Positions 1 to 8,360 of a stretch of 16,229 nt of DNA are shown here, in pieces. Position 1 is the first letter of the stretch, and every line of letters begins with the position of its first letter. The DNA comes from JBHGBB01 sp041946755. GTDB taxonomy: Bacteria; UBP4; UBA4092; JAOAEQ01. The notes under the pieces were generated by a model that did no database searches, was not told where the DNA came from, and saw only the letters and a list, made by a program, of their open reading frames with translations. The DNA lies in contig JBHGBB010000071.1 of the NCBI GenBank assembly GCA_041946755.1, positions 1 to 16,229 on the forward strand, written 5' to 3'. Position numbers and translations under genes: made by a program.

Positions 1-461
1 CGTTACTGGAGCTCGATGACCCAGACTGGATTATTCATACAAAAAGTGAAGAACGACCGCCGGTGAAACTCGATTTACAAGCGAAAGTACAGCGCAGTTT
101 AGTCGCTAACGGTTGTGTTATTCGTGGATATGTAAAGAACTCGATTCTATTCCCCGGAGTAGTAATCGAGCCCGATGCGATTGTTAAAGATTCGATTATT
201 ATGAATAATTCGCTCATCGGTAGACATGCGGTTATCGATCGAACCATAATTGATAAACATGTTTTTGTCGGTGAGCATTGCCATATCGGGCATGGAGATA
301 TCAAGCATTCGCCTAATTCCGGGATTAGTATTATCGGCAAGATGGCGCAAATTCCCAAATCGACTAAAATCGGCCGGGGATGTATTATCGAATCGAATGT
401 CCGGGAAACTGAGTTCCATATTAATAACCTGGAACCGGGAACGATTATCCATCATCAATAA
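1..461 (+). CDS. glgC: Glucose-1-phosphate adenylyltransferase, C-terminal part (5' end outside window)
   Basis: GlgC makes ADP-glucose from ATP and glucose-1-phosphate, the committed step of bacterial glycogen synthesis in the cytoplasm. Only the last ~152 codons are here, read in frame from base 3 to the TAA at 459-461; the nucleotidyltransferase domain lies upstream of the window. The visible part opens with the family junction (IHTKSEERPPVKL), followed by a left-handed beta-helix of hexapeptide repeats: SLVANGCVIRG, NSILFPGVVI, DSIIMNNSLIG, AVIDRTIIDKHVFVG, then SGISIIGKMAQIP and IGRGCIIESNV near the end. This order matches the GlgC allosteric C-terminal domain closely. An internal ATG/GTG start near base 63 would split the domain, so the gene is taken as truncated by the window edge. 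Other sugar nucleotidyltransferases with hexapeptide tails are possible but fit less well. The exporter operon begins 92 bp downstream. Confidence 0.9.
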   Translation, partial: LLELDDPDWIIHTKSEERPPVKLDLQAKVQRSLVANGCVIRGYVKNSILFPGVVIEPDAIVKDSIIMNNSLIGRHAVIDRTIIDKHVFVGEHCHIGHGDIKHSPNSGISIIGKMAQIPKSTKIGRGCIIESNVRETEFHINNLEPGTIIHHQ

Positions 462-553
462 TCCCACCTAAAAGCATATCAAAATCTATGCATCCTAGAT
501 TATAATATCTGATTAATTAGCCGTTATATTCCAGATTCTAGCGTTCACCTATT

Positions 554-1546
554 ATGTCACTCATTGAAGTAAACCAATTATATAAAACATTTCAAGTCCA
601 TAAGAAAGAGCCGGGATTATGGAATTCGGTAAAAAGCCTGGTATACCGGAAATTTCAAACGGTTGAAGCGGTTAAACAGGTTAGTTTCTCGATTGAAGAA
701 GGAGAATTAGTCGGGTTTATCGGCCCCAATGGTGCCGGAAAAACCACAACCTTAAAAATGCTTTCCGGTCTCCTCTACCCTACTTCCGGTAAAGCGAAAG
801 TATTGGGATATGTCCCCTGGGAACGACATGATGCATATCGGCAGCAATTTTCTCTGGTTATGGGCAATAAAAACCAGTTATGGTGGGATTTACCGGCAGT
901 AGAATCGTTTCTGGTTAATAAAGAGATTTATGCGATCCCGGATAAAGCCTATTCTGCTTTAGTAGAAGAATTGGTAACCATGCTGGATGTAAAAGAAAAG
1001 ATGAAAATCCCGGTTCGGGAATTATCGCTGGGTGAACGCATGAAACTGGAACTCATCGCTGCCCTACTCCATTCTCCCAAAGTGCTGTTTCTCGATGAAC
1101 CGACAATCGGGCTGGATGTTATATCGCAAAAAAAGGTTCGTAATTTCGTTCGGGAATATAACCGGAATAAGAATACTACGATTATTCTAACCAGCCATTA
1201 TATCGGTGATATTCAGGAACTATGCGACCGAGTGATTATGATCGATCACGGTACCATTATTTTCGATGGCGAGTTAAAAACCATCGTTAACCAGGTTGCT
1301 GAATTTAAAATGGTTACTATCGATTTTGCGGATTCGATTGATCAAAACCAGCTGGCATCGTTCGGAGAAATTATAGAAATAACCGATTCTCATGCGGTAT
1401 TAAAAGTTAAACGTTCTGAATCGACCCGGGTATCAGCTCAGCTATTAGAACAACACACTATCCGCGATATTACCATTGAAGAAGAACCGATAGAAGATAT
1501 CATCCGGGATATCCTTTCAGGTAAGAAAACTGTTAAGAGAGAGTAA
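554..1546 (+). CDS. ABC-2 type exporter, ATP-binding subunit (COG4586 type)
   Basis: Cytoplasmic ATPase that should power the two permeases encoded next. In the 330 residues I see Walker A GPNGAGKTT (57-65), a Q-loop region MGNKNQLWWDLP (Q108), signature LSLGE (157-161), Walker B VLFLDEP (177-183), D-loop GLD (186-188) and switch His in TSH (H215). The MGNKxQLWWDLP stretch and the ~100-residue C-terminal extension are typical of COG4586 rather than generic DrrA-type ATPases. Relatives of this three-part system have been linked to viologen resistance in cyanobacteria; the substrate here is unknown. The start is the only ATG that gives a normal ABC N-terminus (MSLIEVNQLYKTF), but no Shine-Dalgarno precedes it. 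A TATAAT at 501-506 is a possible -10 without a good -35. First gene of a likely operon. Confidence 0.93.
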   Translation: MSLIEVNQLYKTFQVHKKEPGLWNSVKSLVYRKFQTVEAVKQVSFSIEEGELVGFIGPNGAGKTTTLKMLSGLLYPTSGKAKVLGYVPWERHDAYRQQFSLVMGNKNQLWWDLPAVESFLVNKEIYAIPDKAYSALVEELVTMLDVKEKMKIPVRELSLGERMKLELIAALLHSPKVLFLDEPTIGLDVISQKKVRNFVREYNRNKNTTIILTSHYIGDIQELCDRVIMIDHGTIIFDGELKTIVNQVAEFKMVTIDFADSIDQNQLASFGEIIEITDSHAVLKVKRSESTRVSAQLLEQHTIRDITIEEEPIEDIIRDILSGKKTVKRE

Positions 1547-1549
1547 GTT

Positions 1550-1622
1550 TGTTAAGAGATAGAGTAAGAGTAAAGAGGAAACCATAGATATTCCTCTATC
1601 CTCTTACCTCTTACTCTTTACT
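1550..1622 (+). repeat. Imperfect inverted repeat of purine/pyrimidine heptamers inside the exporter operon
   Basis: The 83-bp gap between the ATPase and first permease genes is almost entirely a purine-rich left arm (from about 1550 to 1580) and a pyrimidine-rich right arm (1591-1622). The arms pair best at agaggaa (1574-1580) with ttcctct (1591-1597), then imperfectly further out. The right arm is built from 7-nt units: cctctat, cctctta, cctctta, ctcttta. In mRNA this would be a long imperfect stem-loop, plausibly an attenuator or processing site that sets the ATPase:permease ratio. That role is inference. Confidence 0.55.
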
Positions 1623-1629
1623 GCAACTT

Positions 1630-2436
1630 ATGAACAAATATTTTAAAGTTATCGAAGTCGGAATCCAGAATAGTTTTGTTTACCGTTATAATTTTTTTAT
1701 TCAAATGGTATTCCAATTCGTCCCGTTACTAACCACGATACTCCTCTGGTCCGCAGCATATGCCGGAAAAGCGGCTAACGAAACAATCGCTGATTATACG
1801 CTAAATAAGATGATTGGCTATTATCTTTTATCGATGATTGCTGGAAATATCGTCGGGAACTGGTGGCAGGATTTCCAGATTAGTGAAGAAATCAGGAACG
1901 GACAGCTCAATAAATACCTTATCCGACCGGTAAGTTATTTAGGATATCGGTTATGTCTGGTTCTATCCAATAAAATCGTTTATATTTCAGTAATTGCAAT
2001 ACCATTAACCGTCGGTTTATTTTTCTTTCGATATTATTTTCCGGCTCCAGCCAGTATGTATATCGTATTCCTATTCATGTTTTCATTGCTGTTAACCCTA
2101 ATCATGAATTTCTTATTATCGTTTTGTATCGGATTGATTTCCTTCTGGATGCTGGAAGTATCGACGTTATTTTTTATATTCTATGGAGTCCAGAACCTGC
2201 TTTCCGGAGGCCTATTCCCCTTAGATTTATTACCGAAACCACTCTATGCGATAACTAAATTCTTACCGTTCTACTATCAGGCGTTTTTCCCGGTTTCGAT
2301 GTATATGGGTAAATTCTCAATGCCGGAAATAGTTCAAGCGATATTAATTCTACTGGTTTGGGTAATACTGATTTATCTATTCGCGAAATTACTCTGGTAT
2401 CGGGGTTTGAAACGATACTCAGCTTCCGGCGGATAG
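1630..2436 (+). CDS. ABC-2 type exporter permease 1 (COG4587-like)
   Basis: Inner-membrane permease of 268 residues, subunit of the exporter with the upstream ATPase. About six hydrophobic segments are visible (roughly 26-45, 62-82, 116-134, 140-170, 177-195 and 236-258). The short motif EIRNGQLNKYLIRPVSY after the second segment is the characteristic cytoplasmic loop of this permease family (EI-x-x-G-x-L-x-x-YLIRP). GGLFPLDLLP before the last segments is also typical. The basic amphipathic N-terminus (MNKYFKVIEVGIQNSFVYR) fits the usual start, but no Shine-Dalgarno is visible: the ATG directly follows the heptamer inverted repeat. The second permease gene starts 25 bp after the stop. The two permeases differ in sequence, so the transporter is probably a heterodimer. 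Assignment of COG4587 rather than COG3694 rests on gene order and motif, so it is tentative. Confidence 0.87.
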   Translation: MNKYFKVIEVGIQNSFVYRYNFFIQMVFQFVPLLTTILLWSAAYAGKAANETIADYTLNKMIGYYLLSMIAGNIVGNWWQDFQISEEIRNGQLNKYLIRPVSYLGYRLCLVLSNKIVYISVIAIPLTVGLFFFRYYFPAPASMYIVFLFMFSLLLTLIMNFLLSFCIGLISFWMLEVSTLFFIFYGVQNLLSGGLFPLDLLPKPLYAITKFLPFYYQAFFPVSMYMGKFSMPEIVQAILILLVWVILIYLFAKLLWYRGLKRYSASGG

Positions 2437-2461
2437 TTAAAATCATTATACTAACTTTTAT

Positions 2462-3250
2462 ATGAATCGATATATCAGATTATATTTAAGCTTTTTTAGG
2501 AACTGTGTGATTCGAGAGATGATGTTCCGCTGGAATTTTCTTATTCGGGTAAGTACCGAAATCGTCTGGCTCGGTTTATATGTGATTTTTGTCGAAGTCC
2601 TCTTTTCGCATATCAATGTCCTTGCCGGATGGACCAAATATGAGATGCTTTTATTATTCGGAACCAGCCATGTTATCAGTCAGGTATTTGAAGGATTGTT
2701 TTTCGTGAATTGTATTGAACTACCGGAAAGTATCCGAACCGGTAACATGGATTTCTTTCTGATTAAACCGATTAATTCCCAATTCCTGGTCTCCACCCGA
2801 TTCATCGATTTAGGAGCGATAACCAATATTTTTATCGGATTTATTCTGGTTGGATATTCGTGGATACATTTATCTTATCATTTAACGATATATAATCTGG
2901 CGATGTATCTCGTACTGATATTAAACGGCATGTTAATCTATTATTCGATAATGTTTATGATGATGACCATTAGTTTCTGGACCATTCGCGGGGAAGGTAT
3001 GATTTCGGTATATTATCAATCGACTAATTTCGCTCGGCAGCCGGCAGAAATATACCGGGGGATGCTAAAACTCTTTTTAACCTTCGTTTTCCCGATGATA
3101 GTCGTGGTTAATTTTCCGGTTAAAGCGATTCTCAATTCGCTTTCCGGCTGGTTGGTATTGTATGGATTAATCGCGGGAATAGTACTACTTTATCTCAGCC
3201 ATAAATTCTGGTCGTTTGCCGTTAAAGATTACCGCAGCGCCAGCAGCTAG
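2462..3250 (+). CDS. ABC-2 type exporter permease 2 (COG3694-like)
   Basis: Second, sequence-distinct inner-membrane permease (262 residues) of the same exporter. It repeats the layout of permease 1: basic amphipathic N-terminus, about six hydrophobic segments, and the loop motif ESIRTGNMDFFLIKPINSQF (about residues 89-108), which corresponds to EIRNGQLNKYLIRP in the first permease. The motif ARQPAEIYRG about two thirds along is often seen in this family. It starts 25 bp after permease 1 without an evident Shine-Dalgarno site; translation may be coupled. The gene ends the plus-strand block and faces the GH39 gene tail to tail, with 118 bp between them and no clear terminator hairpin. Confidence 0.87.
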   Translation: MNRYIRLYLSFFRNCVIREMMFRWNFLIRVSTEIVWLGLYVIFVEVLFSHINVLAGWTKYEMLLLFGTSHVISQVFEGLFFVNCIELPESIRTGNMDFFLIKPINSQFLVSTRFIDLGAITNIFIGFILVGYSWIHLSYHLTIYNLAMYLVLILNGMLIYYSIMFMMMTISFWTIRGEGMISVYYQSTNFARQPAEIYRGMLKLFLTFVFPMIVVVNFPVKAILNSLSGWLVLYGLIAGIVLLYLSHKFWSFAVKDYRSASS

Positions 3251-3368
3251 AATCAGGGTAAGGTAAACTCTCAAATCTCAAATAAATCCTAAAATCTAAT
3301 TCATAAATCAAACACTAGATTAGATATTCTGGATCTTAAAGAATCTTAACCAAATAAAGGGATTTATC

Positions 3369-5054
3369 TTACTTTCTGGTTAATGTTACCAGATAAACAT
3401 CATTCTCCCGCAGGTCAAGGTCTTGAATAAATGATGAACCCTGTTTAATCGTAACCACTGTTTTCGTTATCGGTAAGCCATTGTTATTCTTTTTAAGCTG
3501 TTCAACCTGCTGTTTAGTAAGCTGATTCGGTGAACCTATATCCAGATAAGCAGTATATGCATCATTCGTTCTATATCCGACTTTATATATTTGCAGGATA
3601 TATTTCCCGGAAGGAATATTAGCAATATCAATAGCCACCTTTCCTTTATTTTTCGCTGGAAGGTCTTGTTTATAATAAACCTGGTTATTAATCTTATCCT
3701 TGGGCTGGGTAATAGTAAAATCCCATAATAACACTTGAATATCACCGTTTTTATTTTTGCATGCCCAAGATGCAGTATCTTGATTTACCAGTTCTATATC
3801 TCCCAATTGATTTAAGAACTGGTATGCATAAAATGCCGGTTTATTTATCCCCTGATAATTAATCAAGCCGAATCCACCATGAAAAGGAGTAAATCGCGGG
3901 CCGGCTTCTTCGAAGATATCGGTAAATACCCAATATGACATCGAATCGGTTAATCCTTCAGTATGTTTAAGCTTATCGAGGATATATGCCGCTTCATGAT
4001 AACTATCATGGATCGGGTCAGCCGGAGTATATGACGAACTCCATTCGGTAAAATGCAGTTCCAGGTTTGGCATCGGTGATTGCCGAATCTGGTCTTTAAC
4101 ATACCTGACATCTTTGATAATACTATCAGGGTCTGCTTCTAGAATAGTCCCAGTATCGCCATATTCATCGAGATACCCCTGTCTTACCCCATAGGTATGG
4201 GTACTGATAAAATCGATCGGTACCTTGTTCTTATGGCAATATTCTATCATTTCAGGTATCCATCCTATCCCGGCAGTAGCCGGCCCACCGACTTTATATT
4301 CCGGTGATATACTTTTAATCGCAGTAGCCGTAACCGTATATAACTTAAAATATTCCGCTTGGGTGCCGGTAAAGAATCCACTTAAGTTCGGTTCATTCCA
4401 GACTTCAAAATACCAGGTTTTTACTTCCTTTTCTCCATATCGTTCAGTAAAATGCTGGACGAGATTCTTAATTAACTCTGCCCACTTCTGATAATCTTTA
4501 GGTGGAGTAACATTCCCCCGCCACCAGAATATGGTTTGCTGCCCACTGGCTAACGCATTCGGCATAAATCCTAATTCGACAAACGGTTTCATTCCGATAC
4601 TTAAGATATAATCGTATACTGCATCGATATATTGCCAGTTATATTCGGGTTTACCTTGTTTATCTTCCCGATATACGCCCATATCATCGGTTAGCAGTCC
4701 ATGCATCCGGATATATTTAAAATCGCAGTGTTGCTTTATATAAGCGAGTTGCTGCTGCCAATCAGCGCGCAATCCTTCATTCGCCCGACCGGCACCGATA
4801 CATACTTTATACATTCGATTAGTAGGCCCTTTAACCGCATTTATATCTAGATTGAGTTTTCTATCTTTAATTGGTTTCATAGCATTTCCCTTTGTTATTT
4901 TATTTATTATAGGTGAATTAGCCTGATCATATAGCGATGCAGATACACAAGCTGGGGTAGATATAACAAATACACTTAACCATAAGATGATGATTCCGCT
5001 AACACCATGATGATATAGCGATAATAAGTTCAGTTGCTGGTTATTCTGAATCAT
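3369..5054 (-). CDS. Glycoside hydrolase family 39 (beta-xylosidase-like), N-terminally anchored or secreted
   Basis: Predicted retaining glycosidase with a (beta/alpha)8 barrel. Around residues 82-420 it follows GH39: KYIRMHGLLTDD, then the acid/base motif FEVWNEPN (E221), STHTYG, and the nucleophile motif HFTEWSSSY (E337), then SYWVFTD. Residues 420-561 form a beta-rich C-terminal domain that ends in VYLVTL. GH39 members act on beta-xylosides, iduronides or similar; the substrate is not readable here. Residues 1-58 add a hydrophobic segment (18-38), a possible signal or anchor. This start has no good Shine-Dalgarno. A second in-frame ATG at 4880 (MKPIKDRK) is preceded by AAAGGGAA at good distance and would give a soluble form. 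The start lies 18 bp behind the small membrane-protein gene, whose N-terminus resembles it, so the pair is probably one operon. Confidence 0.88.
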   Translation of the reverse strand: MIQNNQQLNLLSLYHHGVSGIIILWLSVFVISTPACVSASLYDQANSPIINKITKGNAMKPIKDRKLNLDINAVKGPTNRMYKVCIGAGRANEGLRADWQQQLAYIKQHCDFKYIRMHGLLTDDMGVYREDKQGKPEYNWQYIDAVYDYILSIGMKPFVELGFMPNALASGQQTIFWWRGNVTPPKDYQKWAELIKNLVQHFTERYGEKEVKTWYFEVWNEPNLSGFFTGTQAEYFKLYTVTATAIKSISPEYKVGGPATAGIGWIPEMIEYCHKNKVPIDFISTHTYGVRQGYLDEYGDTGTILEADPDSIIKDVRYVKDQIRQSPMPNLELHFTEWSSSYTPADPIHDSYHEAAYILDKLKHTEGLTDSMSYWVFTDIFEEAGPRFTPFHGGFGLINYQGINKPAFYAYQFLNQLGDIELVNQDTASWACKNKNGDIQVLLWDFTITQPKDKINNQVYYKQDLPAKNKGKVAIDIANIPSGKYILQIYKVGYRTNDAYTAYLDIGSPNQLTKQQVEQLKKNNNGLPITKTVVTIKQGSSFIQDLDLRENDVYLVTLTRK

Positions 5055-5072
5055 AGAAAGTTCTTATAACCA

Positions 5073-5474
5073 TTAGGATTTAAGTTTATTGGCAGCGAAC
5101 AGTTCTTTCACCGAATCCCGCATTAACACGAAGATAGTAAATACCCCTAAGATAGTACCGAACGGTGAAAAGATGCATTCTATTCCGGCAACTACCATAC
5201 AGAACATCCACGATTTCCGGTGTTTAAGTTTCCGCGCATTGATAAATATTAAGATAGCGAGCGTCCAGCCAGCGGTGATAAACGCCATACCAAAGATAAG
5301 AAAAAACAGACCGAAAAATTCCGGCGGTTGTTCTTTACCATCAAATCCACCACAGAGCATTATTATTCCGATTACAATATAAATAATAAAAATACACGAA
5401 AATAAAAACGCAAACCCGCTTACGATATAATGGAATATTGATAAGAGATTGAGATGCTGTTCGTCTTGATTCAT
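5073..5474 (-). CDS. Small multi-pass membrane protein of unknown function
   Basis: A 133-residue inner-membrane protein with hydrophobic segments at about 15-41, 52-80 and 88-117, the last perhaps a hairpin. Notable sequence: N-terminal LNLLSIFHYIVSG, central AGWTLAILIFINARKLKHRKSW, then the C-terminal stretch GTILGVFTIFVL followed by MRDSVKELF. I recognise this as a widespread but functionally uncharacterised type of small membrane protein; I do not know its role. The ATG at 5474 is fixed by a strong Shine-Dalgarno (AAGAGGAGGA, about 8 nt before) and by a near-perfect promoter at 5523-5552. The GH39 gene follows 18 bp after its stop and starts with a similar N-terminal segment, so the two are probably transcribed together. 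Confidence 0.82.
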   Translation of the reverse strand: MNQDEQHLNLLSIFHYIVSGFAFLFSCIFIIYIVIGIIMLCGGFDGKEQPPEFFGLFFLIFGMAFITAGWTLAILIFINARKLKHRKSWMFCMVVAGIECIFSPFGTILGVFTIFVLMRDSVKELFAANKLKS

Positions 5475-5522
5475 AAATGTATCCTCCTCTTATAAAATAA
5501 TATTGATCGATTATTAGCTAAC

Positions 5523-5552
5523 ATTATAAGGAGATGCTGGGATTTATGTCAA
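5523..5552 (-). promoter_or_regulatory. Sigma-70-type promoter for the membrane protein/GH39 unit
   Basis: On the minus strand, TTGACA (5552-5547), an 18-bp spacer and TATAAT (5528-5523), both consensus hexamers. The start site should be near 5516, giving a ~40-nt leader with a strong Shine-Dalgarno before the ATG at 5474. Confidence 0.8.
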
Positions 5553-5596
5553 GTTTTAGGAAGAATCGGGCTAGTCTACCTGCGGGTATAGGACAA

Positions 5597-5729
5597 CCGC
5601 AAAGACGCTAATGATATACAAAGAATGCAGACCGGTTGATTCTTTGTCATCGTCGTCCGCCTTAGTCGGATAATTTAACGTCTTTGCGGCCTACCCCGAT
5701 ATTATAGGGGAAAGGGATTGTATCGGGGT
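5597..5729 (-). repeat. Nested inverted repeats between the beta-helix gene and the membrane-protein operon
   Basis: Two structures fill this gap. An 11-bp arm ccgcaaagacg (5597-5607) pairs with 5679-5689 and encloses an inner 8-bp stem caaagaat (5619-5626) with 5639-5646, plus a small TCCG/CGGA hairpin near 5655. Next to it, accccgata (5693-5701) pairs with tatcggggt (5721-5729). The second hairpin lies just downstream of the beta-helix stop codon (5745) on the minus strand and could act in termination, though no clear U-tract follows. The larger structure resembles a dispersed palindromic repeat. Its function is not known. Confidence 0.5.
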
Positions 5730-5744
5730 TAGCTGTTAAAATAT

Positions 5745-8168
5745 TTATTGTTCTAAATCTATCGCATCAAAATAGATGCTGGCAGTCGGATTACCGGAAG
5801 GATTTATTCCTACCACTTGCACCGCATTATATTCGGTTAGCGGGGTATATCCAAACTGTATCTGCTGCCATTGTCCGGGAGACCATTTTCCGGATTGTAG
5901 TATCCCGTTTCCGCTTTCTATAACCTTGCTAAATCCACTATCATAACTATAGATATATAAATATACCTTCTGGACCAGACTCGATGAAGTTGCATTGCTA
6001 TATACCCAAACCGAAGCTAAGGTCTGATCGGTACCAGTGCTATAAATCTGGCTTAGTTTCGTTTTCTCTCCACCAGCCTGAGTACCGCAAACGATGCCGG
6101 TCCGGCTGGATAAACTACTGACTTCACTCCAAGTACCAATCCCGGTTCCATCAGCATATACATTCACCAGCCATCCGGTAGTCCCGGCATTAAAACTGCC
6201 ATTGTTTATCGGCAATGAACTGGTTACATCCGGTCCTGCGGTATAGACCCAAATCGAATCGATATATAACGAGCCGCTAATTCCGCTACTAGCTGGATTG
6301 ATTCCAACCACCTGCACGCCTATTATAGTCGACTGGCAATAGAATGAAATCGATAAATCTCGCCAGGTGCTAGCTTGCCCAAACCCGCCATTACCGGATT
6401 GCATTACCAGATTGCCGGTTGCCGCAACTGCTGATATACTATCCAACTCTTGCAGATATAAATATACTTTCTGCTGTTTAGCAGTATCAGCAATATCGGT
6501 AGCAACTTTGGTTATTGCGGTATACCAGCCGGTAGATGGGACTGCAAATATCTGGGTAATTTTCCCTTTTTCTCCGGCAGATTGCGTCATCTTAACGATA
6601 CCGGTTTGGCTCATAAATGAACCGGTCCAGGATAAGGTACCTGACCCTGTTCCATCGCCATATTTCTCCCAATACCAATAACTGGTATCGCTGCTAACCG
6701 TAAAATCGCCATAGGTGTTAAGGTAAGGAGAACTGGATACCGCCGTAATCGTTATCTGAATATTAGAGGTATTATAGGTTACCGTATATGATAGGTTCGA
6801 AGTTGAGGTTAACATTGAAAATGTGCCGGAACCGCTGCCGCGAGTGATAATGGTAAATGTCTGTCCGATAGTCGGAGTATAACCGTTCACTAGATTAACT
6901 TCAAGGGTACCATTAAGCGTCGCAGCGCCGGTAACCGCAATTTGATTATAACTGGACACGCTGCCTAATTTTATACTCAGTTTACCGGTAGCGGTTTGAC
7001 TGAATGCGCCGGTATTAGCCAGCGTAATCCCGCTAGAAGTAAACTTGATAGTCCCGGAATTAGCAATATAAATTGTAGTAGAAATCCCATTGATGTTCCA
7101 GATACTAGCCGGAGTAATAGTCATCCCGACCCGTGTCGCAGCCCCGGTTAAGGTAGTAGTATTCAACGACGCAGCAATGTAACTAGCGCTATCAGCATAT
7201 AAGTTACCGGATAGTGTATCGTTGATTGCGGTAAACGATGCGGAACTAGAACTTAATACATTTACCATATTCCCGGTACCGGCGGTAATCGTAGCGCCAT
7301 TACTAACGGTTAATGCAGCAGTTGCCGCATTTCCGGTTTCTCCGTTTACATAGAATCCGTCTCCTTCGGTTGAGATTAACGCTCCACCGTTGATAGTAAC
7401 TACTGCCGCTCCGGTAGCTGGAGCAGTTTTCCAGATTTTTATCCCTTCTACTTTACCGGTTAAATAAGTAGTATTTAAAGCAATGGTATTCGCGCCATCA
7501 ATAACTCCGCCGCAATCCCCATACGAGACCACAGTAGCATTAGATACAGTAATAACGCCGGTAGAGTATATTCCGGCTGAATGGCTGTTTGCTGAAGTAT
7601 CCGCTGAAATAATTATACCCCCGGTAACGGTTACCGTACCCCCGCCGAAATCGGTCGCTAAGGTTGAAGAGCTTGCGCCGTTACTGGTAACATTAACATT
7701 GCTCAGGGTAATCGATCCGCCATAAGTAGCATCGACACCATGGGCGTTTCCGCCAGAGGCGGTTATAGTGCCATTAGACATCGAGATCGACGACCCTGAG
7801 CCGGTAGCAAAAATACCATTAGCGCCACTCGCATTGGTAGTAACTGACCCGCCATTAATAGTGATGGTACCTGCTGAGGTAGCTAAGATCCCGGCATTGG
7901 TACCATATTGGCTGCTGGCATTAGTATCCGAAGAATCCCCGGTTTTGGTAGTAGTACAATTGGATAAAGTTAGGTTTCCTGAATTAAGTACATATACTGA
8001 CGATTGGTCGGTACTGACTGCGGCATACGTTTTCCCGGTCTGGCTATCAGACCCTCCATTGAGGGTATATACTCCGGTAACAGCCCAGACTGGTGAGATT
8101 AACCAGATTGCTGCTAAACCGATACTTGCCCAGAGCATTATAGGTAACTTTTGATTATTCCATTTCAT
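5745..8168 (-). CDS. Secreted beta-helix protein with two tandem carbohydrate-binding-like domains
   Basis: An 807-residue exported protein. Residues 1-29 are a signal peptide (basic start, hydrophobic core IMLWASIGLAAIWLI, likely cut near VWA). Residues ~30-400 are Gly/Ser/Thr/Asn-rich short repeats (TITINGGSVTT, SISMSNGTITAS, GSITLSNVNVTS) typical of a right-handed parallel beta-helix. Residues ~400-478 (GTLEVNLVNGYTPTIGQTF, then GTFS) match the capping region of autotransporter-like passengers. No beta-barrel, LPXTG or other anchor follows. Instead there are two homologous ~150-residue beta-sandwich-like domains (about 481-643 and 652-807) sharing TGIV, AGEK/GGEK, QKVYLY and VQVVGINP, which look like carbohydrate-binding modules. 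The ATG at 8168 has AAAGGAAG about 7 nt upstream. TATAAT at 8226-8221 is a possible -10 without a clear -35. Likely extracellular or surface-bound; ligand unknown. Confidence 0.8.
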   Translation of the reverse strand: MKWNNQKLPIMLWASIGLAAIWLISPVWAVTGVYTLNGGSDSQTGKTYAAVSTDQSSVYVLNSGNLTLSNCTTTKTGDSSDTNASSQYGTNAGILATSAGTITINGGSVTTNASGANGIFATGSGSSISMSNGTITASGGNAHGVDATYGGSITLSNVNVTSNGASSSTLATDFGGGTVTVTGGIIISADTSANSHSAGIYSTGVITVSNATVVSYGDCGGVIDGANTIALNTTYLTGKVEGIKIWKTAPATGAAVVTINGGALISTEGDGFYVNGETGNAATAALTVSNGATITAGTGNMVNVLSSSSASFTAINDTLSGNLYADSASYIAASLNTTTLTGAATRVGMTITPASIWNINGISTTIYIANSGTIKFTSSGITLANTGAFSQTATGKLSIKLGSVSSYNQIAVTGAATLNGTLEVNLVNGYTPTIGQTFTIITRGSGSGTFSMLTSTSNLSYTVTYNTSNIQITITAVSSSPYLNTYGDFTVSSDTSYWYWEKYGDGTGSGTLSWTGSFMSQTGIVKMTQSAGEKGKITQIFAVPSTGWYTAITKVATDIADTAKQQKVYLYLQELDSISAVAATGNLVMQSGNGGFGQASTWRDLSISFYCQSTIIGVQVVGINPASSGISGSLYIDSIWVYTAGPDVTSSLPINNGSFNAGTTGWLVNVYADGTGIGTWSEVSSLSSRTGIVCGTQAGGEKTKLSQIYSTGTDQTLASVWVYSNATSSSLVQKVYLYIYSYDSGFSKVIESGNGILQSGKWSPGQWQQIQFGYTPLTEYNAVQVVGINPSGNPTASIYFDAIDLEQ

Positions 8169-8360
8169 AAATAGCTTCCTTTCCCTATTAGTAAATGATT
8201 ATTACGATAGCTATTAGACGATTATAACGATTTTTAGCAATACCTTTCCCCCTTTCAGGTTTACTGGATTTATATTTGAAGTATAATAATTAAACAGAGT
8301 TGTTTTGTAGTTAGACGATTGGATTCTAAAAATGTTCCCGATTGGGATAAATAAAGAATA

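Noticed and set aside
501..506. TATAAT upstream of the exporter operon as a firm promoter
   Set aside because: No acceptable -35 hexamer or extended -10 accompanies it, so I mention it only as a possibility in the gene entry.
7483..8154. Plus-strand open frames rich in Pro, Val and Ala opposite the beta-helix gene
   Set aside because: They are antisense reflections of the Gly/Thr/Ser-rich repeats; the minus-strand frame has a signal peptide and clear domain structure.
5745..8168. Classical type V autotransporter
   Set aside because: The C-terminus is not an outer-membrane barrel and does not end in the usual aromatic residue pattern.
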